64,000 nt of DNA, taken from positions 24,179,639-24,243,638 of the forward strand of contig OZ025263.1 of NCBI GenBank assembly GCA_964019135.1, given 5' to 3'. Under the pieces are notes generated by a model. It saw only the letters and a program-made list of their open reading frames with translations. It was not told where the DNA came from and did no database searches. Shown here piece by piece: positions 62,737 through 64,000 of the stretch. The position numbers and the translations under genes are program-made. The stretch is from Arenicola marina. Its lineage: Eukaryota; Annelida; Polychaeta; Arenicolidae. Position 1 is the stretch's first letter, and every line of letters starts with the position of its first letter.

Positions 62737-64000
62737 CTGTATGGAGCAATGCGATCATATACACTATGTATATACATTATCTACATCCACTATCCTAACC
62801 ATTCAATTTTATTAATATATACAAGAAATGAGATTTGATTTGCGCGATAAAAGCTTGAAATGATTGAAACGAGATCACTCTCGGTAGGCTGTGCAGTATT
62901 TAGATAATAACAAAGCAAGAAGAAAAGTGAAATAACATATAAAGAAACTGTATTTACATTATTTCCATCTGCTGGTCTTTATTAAATTCATATAATAGTT
63001 TCACCCATTGTGGTGTTTATGATTGATATATGGACATATATGTGTGCAGGAACAGCACAGTTGAGCAGTGATATAAACTTACTTACCTCAATACAATAAC
63101 AATAATTATATTTGTTATTATTAAATGCTGTTCAGTTGAAAATTAATGTTTCCGCTTGCAATTAAATACACATTGGAAAACAATGATAAAACGTGATTCT
63201 CCTTGGATACAAATGTTGTTAAGGAACTGTATTCTACGTCTGAGAGTTAAGTCATTAATGTTATCCAACACCGCTGAAAATGCTAAATTATTGTTGCATG
63301 CGACGCACGATATGTAGCGAAGTGGAAATACTGACGTCAACCTTCTGCTCCAGGAAAAGAATATTGTATTAAATAATGTCATGGCTGATTTGAACAAAAA
63401 ACTAAATGTATATCAACCCACGGGCCTGGCCATGAAAAAAAGTAAAAAAAATCTATTAAGACTGAACAAAAACATGAAATATGTTATTTTATCCTACTAG
63501 ACCTATGTCACATGGTAGCAATAAACAACCAGCGTGTCGATATATTAGATCCGAGGTTTTGGGCAACGAATACACGTGTACCGGCTGCGAAAACAGGTGT
63601 CCATGGGTTACAACGCGTTGCGACTAGCTGCCGGCAACTGTGGAGAATTCTTCAAACTTTAAGTTGTTTTACTTTAAGGAGTGGGTGTGACACATCTCGC
63701 GATGCTTTTGAAGGTTAAACAATAATTAAATCGCCGGTGAATGGCATTACTAGTCCTGTGACGTACAACAAACCCATTATCCGTGCTAGCGCATTATAGT
63801 CACGTGATGGGACATGTGACGCGTTACGTGCCCCATCAACGGCTGTTACTCCTATGTCTGCCGACAACTAGCTACAGTCACACACAAGCCCACGGCACCA
63901 TTTTGGTTATCTTTGGGTAGAAACACTAAGGTGAATGCAAACACTAGTCACGAAACGAACAACGAACCCAATATCCGTTCTAGCGCATTATAGTCTCGTG
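62737..64000. other. Right flank, no exon recognised
   Basis: No signal-peptide exon was found. An ~84-codon minus frame at 63143-63397 has no recognisable family. TAGCGCATTATAGTC occurs near 63788 and 63981, perhaps the start of a ~194-bp-period repeat cut by the window edge. Confidence 0.5.

Noticed and set aside
63143..63397. Minus frame MFKSAMTLF... as a signal-peptide exon or transposon piece
   Set aside because: Internal charged segments do not fit a signal peptide and I recognise no family, so I leave it unassigned.

Overview
The window looks like part of the genome of an invertebrate animal. It has long T/S-rich reading frames, many short introns with GT..AG boundaries, extracellular domains found only in animals, intronic minisatellites and MITE-like foldback elements. 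A marine invertebrate such as a lancelet, hemichordate or mollusc is plausible, but nothing in the sequence fixes the species. GC content is moderate. I see no bacterial-style operons, no rRNA or tRNA genes, and no convincing gene on the + strand.

Almost the whole window appears to be one giant gene on the minus strand, read from about 62.7 kb down to 3.8 kb and open at both ends. By following reading frame, splice sites and phase by hand I assembled 49 coding exons (22,713 nt, about 7,570 codons). Every junction is phase-compatible. The product is a MUC4-like secreted or membrane mucin. In transcript order it has 23 Pro/Thr/Ser exons (e1-e23, about 6,140 residues), five two-exon cysteine-rich domains resembling Ly6/uPAR three-finger domains (e24-e33), a 27-nt microexon (e34), an EGF domain (e35), a NIDO domain (e36-e40), AMOP (e40-e41), VWD with a GDPH motif (e42-e44), a MUC4-type post-VWD region (e45), an Ig/cadherin-like segment (e46), a CxC segment (e47) and two EGF domains, the last calcium-binding (e48, e49). 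The signal peptide lies to the right of the window or went unrecognised. The C-terminus, and any transmembrane segment, lies to the left.

Region by region: 1-3.8 kb is a 34-bp minisatellite of about 110 copies. 3.8-21.7 kb holds the 26 small Cys-rich and domain exons, with introns full of tandem repeats and MITEs. 21.9-34 kb holds six large mucin exons with units of 14, 17 or 26 residues, one of which carries an in-frame TGA. 34-38 kb is a long intron with a decayed mucin exon and a 19-bp repeat. 38-62.7 kb holds large exons made of 26-residue (78-nt) units alternating with mini-exons of 51-102 nt. All 23 mucin exons are phase 1-1 and multiples of three, so any can be lost, skipped or duplicated without a frameshift.

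The most interesting structural theme is that several tandem arrays begin exactly at splice sites of this gene and carry duplicated splice donors or acceptors. All coordinates come from manual reading. Splice sites are predictions that RNA-seq would settle.
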